A stretch of 64,000 nt of DNA. Source: Chelatococcus reniformis (GTDB lineage Bacteria > Pseudomonadota > Alphaproteobacteria > Rhizobiales > Beijerinckiaceae). The stretch is from NCBI RefSeq assembly GCF_014640075.1, contig NZ_BMGG01000002.1:682001-746000 (forward strand), given 5' to 3'. The notes beneath the pieces were generated by a model, which saw only the letters and a program-made list of their open reading frames with translations, was not told the origin of the DNA and ran no database searches. This document shows, piece after piece, positions 27,472 to 37,207 of the stretch. Position numbers and translations under genes: made by a program. The first letter of the stretch is position 1. Each line of letters begins with the position of its first letter.

Positions 27472-27580
27472 GCGTGCCCGCCGCCCGGCCCGTGCGCCAA
27501 GACCCCGCATTGACGTGGCTCGACCGGGGCGCTGCACTGGGGGCCATGCTGCCGCTCACCCCGCCGGGACGCTCCGCCTG

Positions 27581-28822
27581 ATGGCTCGCGACGCGCCGCA
27601 GGCCTCGCCGTTTACGCCGACCGTCAAAGTGGCGACGGCGATCGAAGCTGTGTCCGCTGCGGTCTGGGATGCGTGCGCCATGCATCCGGCGACGACGCCC
27701 GCGCCCGCTCCATGCTCTGTCGATACATCAGAAGATCCGCGCAACCCGTTTGTATCGCACGCATTCCTGCATGCGCTGGAGTCCTCGGGCTCGGCCACGA
27801 AGCGAACCGGATGGGCGCCAATCCACCTGACGGTCGAAGACGGTGCCGGTACCATCGTGGCCGTCGCGCCCTGCTATCTCAAGTCCCACTCGCGCGGCGA
27901 GTACGTCTTTGACCAGGGCTGGGCCGATGCCTATGAGCGCGCCGGCGGGAGCTATTATCCCAAGCTCCAGGTCAGCGTGCCGTTCACACCGGCGACGGGG
28001 CCCCGCCTGCTGGTCAGGCCAGGCCCCCAGGCGGCGCTGGCGCGAAGCGCACTGATCAACGGGCTGCGAGCGCTGATGCAGCAAACCGGGGCGTCGTCCA
28101 CACACGTCACCTTCCTGCCCAGGGACGAATGGGAGGAGCTTGGAGCGGCAGGCTTCCTGCTGCGGCAGGACCAGCAGTTCCACTGGCTCAACGAGGGCTA
28201 TGAGAGCTTCGACGCCTTCCTGGAGGCGCTCGCCTCGCGCAAGCGCAAGGCGATCCGCCGGGAGCGGCGCGACGCGGTCGCCGCGGGTATCGACATCGAG
28301 CAGCTGACGGGCGCGGCCATCACCGAGGCGCATTGGGACGCATTCTTCGCCTTCTACCAGGACACCGGCTCGCGCAAATGGGGCCGACCCTACCTGACGC
28401 GCGCGTTCTTCTCGCAGATCAGCGAGAGCATGGCCGACCAGGTTCTCCTGGTCATGGCCAAGCGCGCCGGCCGCTATATCGCCGGCGCCATCAATTTCAT
28501 CGGTGCCAACGTGCTCTACGGCCGGCACTGGGGCTGCGTCGAGCAACACCCATTCCTGCATTTCGAGGTCTGCTACTATCAGGCCATCGACTTCGCCATC
28601 AGCCGCGGCCTGGCCAGGGTGGAGGCTGGCGCGCAGGGCGAGCACAAGCTGGCGCGCGGCTATCGCCCGGTGATGACCTACTCTGCCCACGACATTGCCG
28701 ATCCGTCGCTCAGGCGGGCTGTCGCCGACTACCTGAAGCGCGAGACCGCCTATGTGGGCGCCGTACAGGGCGAGCTGGAGGGCATGACTCCGTTCCGCCA
28801 TGTGGAGGTGGAGAAGGAGTAG
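27581..28822 (+). CDS. FemAB/GNAT-like acyltransferase family protein (DUF482)
   Basis: 413 aa from ATG (MARDAPQ). Contains PFVSHAFLHALE, APCYLKSHSRGEYVFDQGWADAYERAGGSYYPKLQ (in two adjacent parts), SRKRKAIRRERRDA, and the C-terminal AGAQGEHKLARGYRP motif that defines the DUF482 (COG3146) family. These proteins have a duplicated GNAT fold related to the peptidoglycan FemAB transferases; the exact substrate is unknown. A roughly 20-residue Pro/Ala-rich insertion lies before PFVSHAFL. It runs in the same direction as the GDPD and HIT genes. Confidence 0.85.
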   Translation: MARDAPQASPFTPTVKVATAIEAVSAAVWDACAMHPATTPAPAPCSVDTSEDPRNPFVSHAFLHALESSGSATKRTGWAPIHLTVEDGAGTIVAVAPCYLKSHSRGEYVFDQGWADAYERAGGSYYPKLQVSVPFTPATGPRLLVRPGPQAALARSALINGLRALMQQTGASSTHVTFLPRDEWEELGAAGFLLRQDQQFHWLNEGYESFDAFLEALASRKRKAIRRERRDAVAAGIDIEQLTGAAITEAHWDAFFAFYQDTGSRKWGRPYLTRAFFSQISESMADQVLLVMAKRAGRYIAGAINFIGANVLYGRHWGCVEQHPFLHFEVCYYQAIDFAISRGLARVEAGAQGEHKLARGYRPVMTYSAHDIADPSLRRAVADYLKRETAYVGAVQGELEGMTPFRHVEVEKE

Positions 28823-28983
28823 CTCGCTCGTGCCCCGGCGGCGGCGCAAGCCCGACCGGGATCGGCCGGCTCCGCCTCCACGCCCGCCATCCCTCGCCTC
28901 GTGAGTGATCAGGGTTGACCTGCTGCCCACGCCTTGCAAAACCGTGGGCAATCGTGCCCACTCGGGGGTGATGGGGATGCCGG

Positions 28984-29409
28984 ATGCCAACCTACGATCC
29001 CAAGAACGTGTTTGCAGCCATCCTCAAGGGACAGCTGCCGTGCCACAAGGTCTATGAGGACGAGCTGACGCTCGCCTTCATGGACATCATGCCGCGCTCG
29101 GATGGGCATGTGCTCGTCATTCCCAAGGCGCCGTCCCGCAATCTGCTCGACATCGAGCCTGAAGACCTCGCCGCGGTGGCTCGCACGATCAAAAAGGTGG
29201 CGCTCGCCGCCAAGGACACCATGAACGCCGACGGGATTACCATCGTGCAGGCCAACGAGACCGCGGGCGGACAGGTGGTGTTCCACACCCATTTCCACGT
29301 TCTGCCGCGGTGGAACGGCGTCGAGCTGCGTCCGCCGGCCCAGGAGATGGCGAAGCCGGACGTGCTCGCGGCCCAGGCCGATCAGATGCGCCAGGCGCTG
29401 CAAGGCTGA
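28984..29409 (+). CDS. HIT family protein
   Basis: 141 aa histidine-triad hydrolase. The triad HTHFHVLP is clear, preceded by CHKVYEDELTLAFMDIMPRSDGHVLVIPK. Hint-type proteins hydrolyse nucleoside phosphoramidates or related nucleotides. The C-terminus continues past the triad by about 35 residues, as is usual. It starts 161 nt after the FemAB/GNAT-like gene and converges on the epimerase gene. Confidence 0.94.
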   Translation: MPTYDPKNVFAAILKGQLPCHKVYEDELTLAFMDIMPRSDGHVLVIPKAPSRNLLDIEPEDLAAVARTIKKVALAAKDTMNADGITIVQANETAGGQVVFHTHFHVLPRWNGVELRPPAQEMAKPDVLAAQADQMRQALQG

Positions 29410-29499
29410 CCACGTCTACCCGATCCAAGCGGCGCCGGACTGCCGAGTCGCTCGCGCTCCGATCAACAATGGGCCAAATGCCTCGGCCTTCGAGCACGA

Positions 29500-30483
29500 T
29501 CAGTCCACCGGATACGGGCCATCGGCGAAGCGTTGGGCATGGTAGCCCTTGGCGCCGACGCGGCGCGCCAGTGCGCTTGCCGGCGCGCCGCCGGCAGCCA
29601 ACGCCTCGATGATGGCGCGGAAGTCGTACCGGGGCTGCCACCCCAGAAGGTCCCGCGCCCGCGCGTTGACGTAGACGCGGTCGATCGCGGGGAACATCTC
29701 CCAACCTCGGCTGGCATAGAGCTCCGCGTAGCCGGGCACGAGGCGGCGGACCACCGCGGGCGCATCGTGGCGCAGGGCGGCAAGATCAGCCGGAGCGAAG
29801 GGCGTCGTGGCGCTGATGATCAACCGGGCGAAGCCGATCGCGTGAGCCCGCCCGATGGCCAGAAGATGGGCGCTCACGACGTCCTCGAGATCGACGCGGC
29901 GGTAGAGATACTCGTTCACCTTGGCGTTGTCGGCGTCGTATCGTGCCCGCACCGCCCCGCTATCGTCGTCCTCGGGAAAGAACCGCGACGTCCGCAGCAC
30001 CAGGCAGGCAAGCCCGTGGCGGTGCTGGAACAGCTGGCAGAGATCCTCCGCGGCCGCCTTGGTCACGCCATAGATGTTCCTGGGGACGGGTGCGACGTCC
30101 TCGGTGACCCAGGCCGCAGGCTGGTCGTCGGCCGGTGTCAGCGCCCGGCCGAACACGCTGGTCGTGCTGGTGAAGACGAAAGCCTTGACGCCCGCGGCGG
30201 CGGCTTCTTCGAGAAGGGTCAGCGTGCCCGTGATGTTGGTGTCGACGAAGTCCTGGGGGCTATGCGTCGCGACGTGCGGCTTGTGCAGGCCGGCGGCGTG
30301 CAGCACCGCCTCGCAGCCGGTCACCGCCTCACGCACCAGCCGACGATCCGAGATCGAGCCGACCGCGTCGGTGAACGGCGTCGCCAGGCGATCGAGGCCG
30401 ACGGCGACATGGTTTGCGGCGCGCAGCGAGCGTACCAGCGCCTCGCCGAGATGGCCGGCGCTACCCGTGACGAGGACCTTCAT
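29500..30483 (-). CDS. NAD-dependent epimerase/dehydratase (extended SDR)
   Basis: 327 aa from ATG (MKVLVTGSAGHLGEALV); a TTG three codons upstream is an alternative. Rossmann motif VTGSAGHLG, Thr/Ser in FTSTTSVFG and YGVTK for the catalytic Tyr and Lys place it in the extended SDR superfamily. The C-terminal GWQPRYDFRAIIEAL is typical of sugar-nucleotide epimerases. The substrate is unknown. It is downstream of the 69-aa membrane protein gene on the minus strand. Confidence 0.88.
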   Translation of the reverse strand: MKVLVTGSAGHLGEALVRSLRAANHVAVGLDRLATPFTDAVGSISDRRLVREAVTGCEAVLHAAGLHKPHVATHSPQDFVDTNITGTLTLLEEAAAAGVKAFVFTSTTSVFGRALTPADDQPAAWVTEDVAPVPRNIYGVTKAAAEDLCQLFQHRHGLACLVLRTSRFFPEDDDSGAVRARYDADNAKVNEYLYRRVDLEDVVSAHLLAIGRAHAIGFARLIISATTPFAPADLAALRHDAPAVVRRLVPGYAELYASRGWEMFPAIDRVYVNARARDLLGWQPRYDFRAIIEALAAGGAPASALARRVGAKGYHAQRFADGPYPVD

Positions 30484-30542
30484 GCACGTCAAAACCCGTG
30501 GCGACGCCGCGCCCGGCCGAACCGGTCAGATCGCCACCGGGG

Positions 30543-30752
30543 TCACGGCTCGCGGCCGGAGACGCCCTTCGCCTGGATGGCCTTGGCCGCCGTGATCACG
30601 GCCATGGCCGGCTCCTTGAAGGTATCGTAGACGTAGGTGCCCCCCCACCACAGGCCCACGAGCATCGGCGGCACGACGATCCAGCCGACGATCTCCTCCA
30701 TCCGCCGCCGCCGCCGGCGACGGATGCGACGCTGCTCGGTCCACGTAGTCAT
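30543..30752 (-). CDS. Small single-pass membrane protein (69 aa)
   Basis: 69 aa with a strongly basic N-terminus (an Arg-rich stretch about residues 8-17), one hydrophobic helix (IVGWIVVPPMLVGLWWGGTYVY) and a short soluble tail. The positive-inside rule puts the N-terminus in the cytosol. It starts 14 nt after the clpA stop and is probably cotranscribed with clpS-clpA. I do not recognise a family. Confidence 0.7.
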   Translation of the reverse strand: MTTWTEQRRIRRRRRRRMEEIVGWIVVPPMLVGLWWGGTYVYDTFKEPAMAVITAAKAIQAKGVSGREP

Positions 30753-30766
30753 GCCCGAACTCCAGT

Positions 30767-33250
30767 TTACCCTTTGTTAAGGGGAACTTTTGGCACAGTC
30801 CGGACCGGCAAGCCATCGTTTGAGCGGCCACTTTCGCTGCTTTTGGGCTTGGGCTTGCCAATCGGCTTGGGCGCCGCCGCGGTCGTGACGCGCGGACGCC
30901 GCTTGATCCGCTTCTTGGCGGCGTCGACGACCACCTTCTCGGGCTTGGGCTGCACCGGCCCCTCGGGGAATTCAAAGCCGAGCGACTCCTTACCCGCCTC
31001 GTCCTTGGTGACGACGACACGGACCGCCCCACCACCCTTCAGCTTGCCGAACAGCACCTCGTCGGCCAGCGGCGTCTTGATGGTGGACTGGATCAGCCGG
31101 GCCATCGGCCGGGCTCCCATCGTCTCGTCGTAGCCGTTTTCCACCAGCCACTCGCGCGCCTCGTCGGCCAGTTCGATGGTGACATTGCGATCGGCGAGCT
31201 GCGCCTCGAGCTGGAGGACGAACTTGTCGACGACCTTGGAGACCACCTCCTTCGGCAGGTGTCCGAACGAGATGATCGAGTCGAGCCGGTTGCGGAACTC
31301 GGGCGCGAACAGGCGGCTGATCGCCTCCTGATCGTCGCCCTCGCGCTTCGTGCGGGTGAAGCCGAACGCCGACTTGGCGAGGTCGGCGGCGCCCGCATTG
31401 GTGGTCATGATGATGATCACGTTGCGGAAATCGACCTGCTTGCCGTTGTGGTCGGTGAGCTTGCCGTGGTCCATGACCTGCAACAGGATGTTGAACAGGT
31501 CCGGATGGGCCTTTTCGATCTCATCGAGCAGCAGCACGCAGTGGGGGTGCTGGTCGACCCCGTCCGTCAGCAAGCCGCCCTGGTCAAAGCCGACATAGCC
31601 GGGCGGCGCGCCGATCAGGCGCGACACGGTGTGGCGCTCCATGTACTCGGACATGTCGAAGCGGATCAGCTCGACCCCGAGCGAGGCCGCGAGCTGCCGC
31701 GCCACTTCGGTCTTGCCGACGCCCGTCGGGCCGGCGAACAGGTAGGAGCCGATCGGCTTCTCGGCATCGCGCAGACCGGCGCGCGCCAGCTTGATCGACG
31801 ACGACAGCGCCCGGATCGCCGTGTCCTGGCCGTAGACGACGCGCGCCAGCGTCGTCTCGATGTTCTGGAGCACCTCGGCATCGTTCTTGGAGACGGTCTT
31901 GGGCGGGATCCGGGCCATCTGGGCGATGGTCGTCTCGATCTCCTTGGTGCCGATCACCTTCTTGCGGCGTCCTTCCGGCACCAGCATCTGCGACGCGCCG
32001 GTCTCGTCGATCACATCGATCGCCTTATCCGGCAACTTGCGGTCGTGGATGTAGCGCGACGAGAGCTCCACCGCCGCCTTGATGGCGTCGTTGGTGTAAC
32101 GCAGGCGATGAAACTCCTCGAAGTAGGGCTTGAGCCCCTTCAGGATCTCGATCGAGTCCGGGATCGACGGCTCGGCCACGTCGATCTTCTGGAACCGACG
32201 CACCAGGGCACGGTCCTTCTCGAAATACTGGCGGTACTCCTTATAGGTCGTCGAGCCGATGCAGCGCAGCGTGCCCGAGGCGAGGGCCGGTTTGAGCAGG
32301 TTGGACGCGTCCATGGCACCGCCTGAGGTCGCGCCGGCACCGATCACCGTGTGGATCTCGTCGATGAACATGATCGCTTTGGGATGGGCCTCGATCTCCT
32401 TCATCACCTGCTTGAGGCGCTCTTCGAAATCGCCTCGGTACCGCGTGCCGGCGAGCAGGGTGCCCATGTCGAGCGAGAACACCGTGGCGCCCCGCAGCAC
32501 CTCCGGGACCTCGCCGGTGACGATCTTACGTGCCAACCCCTCGGCGATCGCCGTCTTGCCGACGCCGGGATCCCCAACGAGCAGCGGATTGTTCTTATGG
32601 CGGCGGCACAGCACCTGGATGGTCCGCTGGACCTCGCTCTCGCGGCCGATCAGCGGATCTATGCGGCCTTCCTTCGCCTTCTTGTTCAGGTTGACGCAGT
32701 AAGCATCGAGTGCGTCACCCTTTTTCTTGCGGGGCCCGTCGTTGTCCTCGCTTTGTCCCCTGATTTCGGCCTCCTCCTCGCCCCGCGGCGAGCGCTGCTC
32801 CGACAGGCCAGGACGCTTGGCGATGCCGTGGCTGATATAGTTGACCGCATCGTAGCGCGTCATGTCCTGCTCTTGCAGGAAATAGGCTGCATGGCTCTCG
32901 CGCTCCGCAAAGATGGCGACGAGCACGTTGGCTCCGGTCACCTCCTCGCGTCCCGACGACTGCACGTGGATCACGGCGCGCTGGATCACGCGCTGGAAGC
33001 CGGCCGTCGGCTTGGAATCCTCCCGGCCGTCGCTGACCAGGTTCATGAGTTCGGTGTCGACATACTCGGACAGGTTGCGACGCAGCGAGTCCATGTCGAC
33101 GTTGCAGGCACGCATAACTGCCGAGGCATCCTGATCGTCGATGAGCGCGAGCAGAAGATGCTCCAGCGTCGCGTACTCGTGCCGCCGCTCGTTGGCGAAG
33201 CCGAGCGCTCGGTGCAAGGCTTGTTCGAGGCTCCGGGAGAATGTGGGCAA
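30767..33250 (-). CDS. clpA: ATP-dependent Clp protease ATP-binding subunit ClpA
   Basis: 827 aa from a TTG start ([20 protein letters not shown]) with AGGGGA just upstream. Order: Clp N-domain repeats (residues 1-145), AAA-1 with Walker [14 protein letters not shown], and AAA-2 with Walker [14 protein letters not shown] and the IGF-like ClpP loop region. ClpA unfolds substrates for ClpP and takes N-degron substrates through ClpS. The C-terminus carries an unusual Lys/Arg/Pro-rich tail (about residues 765-827). It is 20 nt downstream of clpS. Confidence 0.97.
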   Translation of the reverse strand: MPTFSRSLEQALHRALGFANERRHEYATLEHLLLALIDDQDASAVMRACNVDMDSLRRNLSEYVDTELMNLVSDGREDSKPTAGFQRVIQRAVIHVQSSGREEVTGANVLVAIFAERESHAAYFLQEQDMTRYDAVNYISHGIAKRPGLSEQRSPRGEEEAEIRGQSEDNDGPRKKKGDALDAYCVNLNKKAKEGRIDPLIGRESEVQRTIQVLCRRHKNNPLLVGDPGVGKTAIAEGLARKIVTGEVPEVLRGATVFSLDMGTLLAGTRYRGDFEERLKQVMKEIEAHPKAIMFIDEIHTVIGAGATSGGAMDASNLLKPALASGTLRCIGSTTYKEYRQYFEKDRALVRRFQKIDVAEPSIPDSIEILKGLKPYFEEFHRLRYTNDAIKAAVELSSRYIHDRKLPDKAIDVIDETGASQMLVPEGRRKKVIGTKEIETTIAQMARIPPKTVSKNDAEVLQNIETTLARVVYGQDTAIRALSSSIKLARAGLRDAEKPIGSYLFAGPTGVGKTEVARQLAASLGVELIRFDMSEYMERHTVSRLIGAPPGYVGFDQGGLLTDGVDQHPHCVLLLDEIEKAHPDLFNILLQVMDHGKLTDHNGKQVDFRNVIIIMTTNAGAADLAKSAFGFTRTKREGDDQEAISRLFAPEFRNRLDSIISFGHLPKEVVSKVVDKFVLQLEAQLADRNVTIELADEAREWLVENGYDETMGARPMARLIQSTIKTPLADEVLFGKLKGGGAVRVVVTKDEAGKESLGFEFPEGPVQPKPEKVVVDAAKKRIKRRPRVTTAAAPKPIGKPKPKSSESGRSNDGLPVRTVPKVPLNKG

Positions 33251-33270
33251 AGGTATCCCCTATCCGCGGT

Positions 33271-33600
33271 TTACTTCTTCTCCATCACGCACTGCAGCGG
33301 ATGCTGATGCTTTCTGGCGAAGTCCATGACTTGCGTGACCTTGGTCTCGGCCACCTCATAAGTGAAAACGCCGCACTCCCCGACGCCGTTCTGATGAACG
33401 TGGTACATGATCCGTGTTGCGTCTTCGCGCGACTTGCTGAAAAACTGCTCGAGGACTTGAACGACGAACTCCATCGGCGTGTAGTCGTCGTTCAGAAGCA
33501 GCACCCGATACATGCTCGGTCGCTTCGTACGTGTGCGCGTGCGCGTCAGCAGCGCCGTACCCGAGCCGTCGCCGGCGCCACTCTTGCGGCGCTCCGCCAT
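33271..33600 (-). CDS. clpS: ATP-dependent Clp protease adaptor ClpS
   Basis: 109 aa from ATG ([10 protein letters not shown]). The N-degron adaptor delivers N-end-rule substrates to ClpA. The core [25 protein letters not shown] (shown here in pieces: [25 protein letters not shown]) and the binding-pocket region [21 protein letters not shown] are standard. A longer upstream frame exists but is not conserved-looking. Cotranscribed with clpA, 20 nt apart. Confidence 0.96.
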   Translation of the reverse strand: MAERRKSGAGDGSGTALLTRTRTRTKRPSMYRVLLLNDDYTPMEFVVQVLEQFFSKSREDATRIMYHVHQNGVGECGVFTYEVAETKVTQVMDFARKHQHPLQCVMEKK

Positions 33601-33946
33601 CAGTGTCGATGGAACGCCACCCACAAGGTCGTCCGGTGATGATGTCCACATCGGCGATCGTCGTCTCAAACCTTCCGGGGTCAGCGCGGGCGCGAAACCC
33701 GCGCACGAGGATCTTACACGCTAATTTAATGTCCGCGAGCAGCCTTCGCCAGTGTGGCGATATGGCCATTTGGGGGCCATGTGGGGCGTCGGCTGGCGCC
33801 GCGCCAACGGCTGAGCCTCCCCGCCGCCGACGTCCGGGCCGCCTCCCGTGCGTCAGCCGCGACCATTCGCCCACCGACGACGAAAAAAACCCGGCGCAAG
33901 GCCGGGTTTTCTTTGGGCGGAGAAGCCGCGCCAGCGCGGCGCCGGC
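33601..33946. other. Intergenic stretch between clpS and the phasin gene
   Basis: 346 nt; the only firm feature is a strong stem-loop at 33888-33910 described separately. The rest is GC-rich with no gene that I can support. It probably holds the clpS promoter. Confidence 0.6.
33888..33910 (-). terminator. Rho-independent terminator after the phasin gene
   Basis: A stem of about 8 bp (ACCCGGC / GCCGGGT) around a short loop, flanked by A7 on the left and T4 on the right, so on the minus strand it ends in a T-tract. It lies 37 nt past the phasin stop and looks bidirectional. Confidence 0.85.
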
Positions 33947-34333
33947 TCAAGCCGCGGTCTTGGCGACCTGGGCGTTCAGCGCCGAAATATTGGCCTCGGT
34001 GGCGGCCTTGGCGTTCGCGAACACGCCCTCGTACGGCTTGAAGACTTCCTTGGCGAGGTCCGAGTACAGCGCGCCGAGCTTGGTCGACTCGGCAACCAGC
34101 GCCTCGTACGAGGTCTTGATGTACTCCGACTGGATCTCCATCGCCTTCTCCACCGAACGGGCACCCACGAGCTTCTCCAACGTGGCGGTGCCTTGCTCGA
34201 AGCTGCGCTTGGAATAGTCGGCCAGTTCGGTAGCGATGGCCTGCGCGCCCTTCGACACGGAGCCGAACGACCTCAGCGCCGCATCCATCTGATCTTTGCC
34301 CAGTTTTTGGGCGGACTCGAATTGCTGCATCAT
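33947..34333 (-). CDS. Phasin family protein
   Basis: 128 aa, helical, starting MMQQFESAQKLGKDQMDAALRS (first part). Repeated amphipathic heptads such as GAQAIATELADYSKRSFEQG and EYIKTSYEALVAES fit the phasin_2 family. Phasins coat polyhydroxyalkanoate granules. The ATG is preceded by GAGGAGA, a strong ribosome site. There is a terminator downstream, so it is monocistronic. Together with the PHA-system protein at 45920 it suggests PHA storage. Confidence 0.92.
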   Translation of the reverse strand: MMQQFESAQKLGKDQMDAALRSFGSVSKGAQAIATELADYSKRSFEQGTATLEKLVGARSVEKAMEIQSEYIKTSYEALVAESTKLGALYSDLAKEVFKPYEGVFANAKAATEANISALNAQVAKTAA

Positions 34334-34626
34334 GATGATCTCCTCTCAGCGCACGAGAAGCTCATCCCCGGCGCACGACTGGGATTGCAGGCAACTGCGC
34401 CCAGCGCGGCCCGCCCCCACACCGCCAATTTGTGCACTGCAACATAAGCTGTCAAGTGCGGCGGCGCCAAAACAGTCAAGCAGCGCCTTAACCGCGGGCG
34501 GGGTATCGCGGATCGCACTTAACGCATCCGTAACTCCCGCTCCCGTAGCGTCTCACCCGCAGCTGGACAGGTCCGCACCGTCCGGCTGATCGACTGGGGC
34601 GATCGAGAAAGGCGGGGCTGAGGAAC

Positions 34627-36180
34627 ATGGCTTCAAGTGGCGTACCGATCCGTCGTCGTATATCGGGAGCGCTGTTCGTCACGCTCGGGCTGGTCGCGAC
34701 GTTTGCGCTGTCCACCCCGGCCGAAGCCCGCAAGCACAAGCACGGCAGGTCCCACCACGCCCGCCAGGCCAAGAGCGAGCCCTACCGTCCTGCCTTCGCC
34801 GCCTACGTCATCGACGTCAAGACCGGCAAGACACTCTACGCCAAGAGCGAAGACGAGATCCGGTATCCGGCCTCGATCACCAAGGTGATGACGCTCTATT
34901 TGTTGTTCGAGCAGCTCGACCGCGGCCGCCTGTCGCTCGACAGCCCCTTGCGCGTCTCGGCGAATGCCGCGTCCCAGGCGCCGTCGAAGCTCGGCGTCAG
35001 GCCGGGCAGCACGATCGAGGTCGAGGACGCCATCAAGGCCGTTGTCACCCGCTCCGCCAACGACGTCGCCGTCGCCATCGGCGAGAACCTCGCGGGGTCC
35101 GAACCGGCCTTCGCCCGCATGATGACCGCAAAGGCTCGCGCGCTCGGTATGGCGAGCACGGTCTATGTCAACGCATCCGGCCTGCCGGACGAGCGCCAGG
35201 TCACGACGGCCCGCGACCTCAGCATCCTCGCCCGGGCCATCCAGGATCGCTTCCCGCGCTACTACGGCTATTTCTCCACCCGCTCCTTCCGCTACGGCGG
35301 CCGCGTCATCGGCAACCACAACCGCCTGATCGGGCGCGTGGAGGGCGTGGACGGCATCAAGACCGGCTATACGCGCATGTCCGGCTTCAACCTGATGACC
35401 TCGGCCAAGGCGAACGGCCGGCATGTCGTCGGCATCGTCCTCGGCGGACGCTCGGGCGCCATACGCGATCGCATCATGGCATCGCTCATCGAGGACAGCA
35501 TGCCGCGGGCGTATGCAGGCGCCCGCCAGACGCCGATGGTCGGTGAGGGCGCCCCCGTGGCGATGGCGGCCGCAGCCCGCGATGCGGAGCCGGAGGTCGC
35601 GCCCAGGGAGGCGACCCGCGAAGTGCCAAAGCCGGCGCGGGCTCAACTCGCGCCGCGCCGCGCCGACATCCGCCCGGTGGTCGCCTCGGCGAATTCGCTG
35701 TCGACGACAACGCCATCGGCCTTCCGCTGGGTTGCCCCGCGCCAGGAGCGTGTCGCCGAATCCCAGGCGCTTGCCCGCCTCGCCTATGCGCCTGACACCA
35801 AGACCAGGTCCGATGTCCGGGCGCTGGGACAGCTGGTCAAGGCGACCGACGACAAGTCGGGCTCCGGTCAGTCGAGCGTAGCCAAGACGGCGTCCAAGGC
35901 GGCCGAACGGGCCGACGACGACAAGGGACGGCGATCGACAGGCGGCTGGGTGATCCAGCTCGGCGCGACCGAGGACGAGGCGGAGGCCGAAAAGCTCCTC
36001 GCCAGTGCAAAGGGCGCTTCGGCAGCCCTCAAGGGCGCATCCCCCTTCACCGAAAAAGTGGTGCGTGGGAGCGCGACGCTGTACCGGGCCCGGTTCTCCG
36101 GCTTCGACCCGGACGCCGCTCAGGCCGCGTGCAAGAGCCTGAAGCGAAGCGGCTTTGCCTGCTTCGCCATCAAAAGCTGA
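34627..36180 (+). CDS. D-alanyl-D-alanine carboxypeptidase (S11) with C-terminal SPOR domain
   Basis: 517 aa. N-terminal signal (GALFVTLGLVATFALSTPAEA). The S11 penicillin-binding triads are S83-I-T-K86, S143-A-N145 and K245-T-G247. The catalytic part ends by about residue 290. A long Ala/Pro-rich linker follows, then a SPOR domain (about 435-517, GGWVIQLGATEDEAEAEKLL) that binds denuded glycan at the division septum. It would trim the stem pentapeptide of peptidoglycan in the periplasm. The stop lies 67 nt before the convergent J-protein gene. Confidence 0.94.
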   Translation: MASSGVPIRRRISGALFVTLGLVATFALSTPAEARKHKHGRSHHARQAKSEPYRPAFAAYVIDVKTGKTLYAKSEDEIRYPASITKVMTLYLLFEQLDRGRLSLDSPLRVSANAASQAPSKLGVRPGSTIEVEDAIKAVVTRSANDVAVAIGENLAGSEPAFARMMTAKARALGMASTVYVNASGLPDERQVTTARDLSILARAIQDRFPRYYGYFSTRSFRYGGRVIGNHNRLIGRVEGVDGIKTGYTRMSGFNLMTSAKANGRHVVGIVLGGRSGAIRDRIMASLIEDSMPRAYAGARQTPMVGEGAPVAMAAAARDAEPEVAPREATREVPKPARAQLAPRRADIRPVVASANSLSTTTPSAFRWVAPRQERVAESQALARLAYAPDTKTRSDVRALGQLVKATDDKSGSGQSSVAKTASKAAERADDDKGRRSTGGWVIQLGATEDEAEAEKLLASAKGASAALKGASPFTEKVVRGSATLYRARFSGFDPDAAQAACKSLKRSGFACFAIKS

Positions 36181-36247
36181 GCCGGCGATGGCCGCCGACG
36201 CAGCCGAATGTGAGCCTGCCCCCTTCCCGGAACCTGCGTGTGGAGTA

Positions 36248-36946
36248 TTAGCGATGCCGGGCCAGCAGAACATCCTTGGCTTGATTGACGCGGGCAGCGA
36301 GGTAGGTCGTACCGCCGAGGTCTGGATGGAGCCGCTTTATCAACGCGCGGTGAGCGGCAGCGACCTCCTCGTCGGACGCCCCCGGAGCAAGGCCCAGGAC
36401 CTCGTAGGCCTCCTGTTCCGTCATCGCGCCAGGGGGCGCCTGACCGGCCCGCGCGTCTGCGTCACCCTGAGCGTCTTTACGCCATCCGGGCGTCCGGCGG
36501 TCGAGATAAGCCTCTAGCAAGCGGGCGCCGTCGAAGTCGCTGGCCCGACACTGCCGCAGCAGCGCGAGCAGCCCGCCCCGATCCAGCGTGTCCAGCTCGG
36601 TTCCGGCCAGCGGCCCGGCAAGGACGCGCCCGCGCAACGCGCCCGTTGCGGCATCGAGGTCCATTTCGATCATCGCCGAACGCACCTTGGCGACACGGGC
36701 CGGACCGCGCTGAAACGGATTGGGCAGCCCGAACGGCATACCGCCGTAGAGCCAAGCGCCGCCGCCCGCCACCAGCACCGCCATGTCGAGGCGGCCGCGC
36801 AGCAGCAGCAAGCCCGCAAAGCCGAAGGCCGTCGCCCCCGCCACCTTGCGCAACGTGGCCGCCAGAGCTTTGGGATCGGACTTCGTATAGTTCGAGAGCA
36901 GCCACCAGAGCAGGGCGAGGGCAACGACGCCAGCGAGCAATGCCAT
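36248..36946 (-). CDS. Membrane-anchored J-domain protein
   Basis: 232 aa from ATG (MALLAGVVALALLWW); the longer frame adds an unlikely 35 residues. Two to three hydrophobic segments occupy the first 80 residues. A soluble linker follows, with a C-terminal J domain (residues about 178-232) containing EVLGLAPGASDEEVAAAHR and the KRLHPD motif that stimulates Hsp70. It resembles the DjlA/Tim14-like DnaJ proteins of Rhizobiales. The client is unknown. Confidence 0.88.
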   Translation of the reverse strand: MALLAGVVALALLWWLLSNYTKSDPKALAATLRKVAGATAFGFAGLLLLRGRLDMAVLVAGGGAWLYGGMPFGLPNPFQRGPARVAKVRSAMIEMDLDAATGALRGRVLAGPLAGTELDTLDRGGLLALLRQCRASDFDGARLLEAYLDRRTPGWRKDAQGDADARAGQAPPGAMTEQEAYEVLGLAPGASDEEVAAAHRALIKRLHPDLGGTTYLAARVNQAKDVLLARHR

Positions 36947-37083
36947 TAGCGAACCATCCCTGCAAAGGACGGTCGGCACCCCGCGCTTTGCCCTTGATGC
37001 TCCGACGTCAATCCCGACACGGCCGTCTCCCCTGTCACCGGCTTCGTACATGGGCGTGCAGGGCGGCCGATGGCAAGGCGGGT

Positions 37084-37129
37084 TTTGTCGCCTCGCGCGC
37101 GGTCTGTTTGTCGCCTCTCGCGCGGTCTG
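37084..37129. repeat. Two tandem 23-bp units upstream of panC
   Basis: TTTGTCGCCTCGCGCGCGGT plus CTG at 37084-37106 is repeated at 37107-37129 with a single mismatch at the twelfth base. It lies about 80 nt before the panC ATG. No function is evident. Confidence 0.8.
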
Positions 37130-37207
37130 CTAGAGCGCTGGCGCACGGCCGCGCGGGAGCTCGTGGGCGCGTCGCGCCCGGGCGGCAAGGTCGGCAGGAG
37201 GGAGCCA

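Noticed and set aside
34519-34533. TTAA-N7-GTAA before the D-Ala-D-Ala carboxypeptidase gene as a CtrA site
   Set aside because: Only one half matches, no other supporting evidence.
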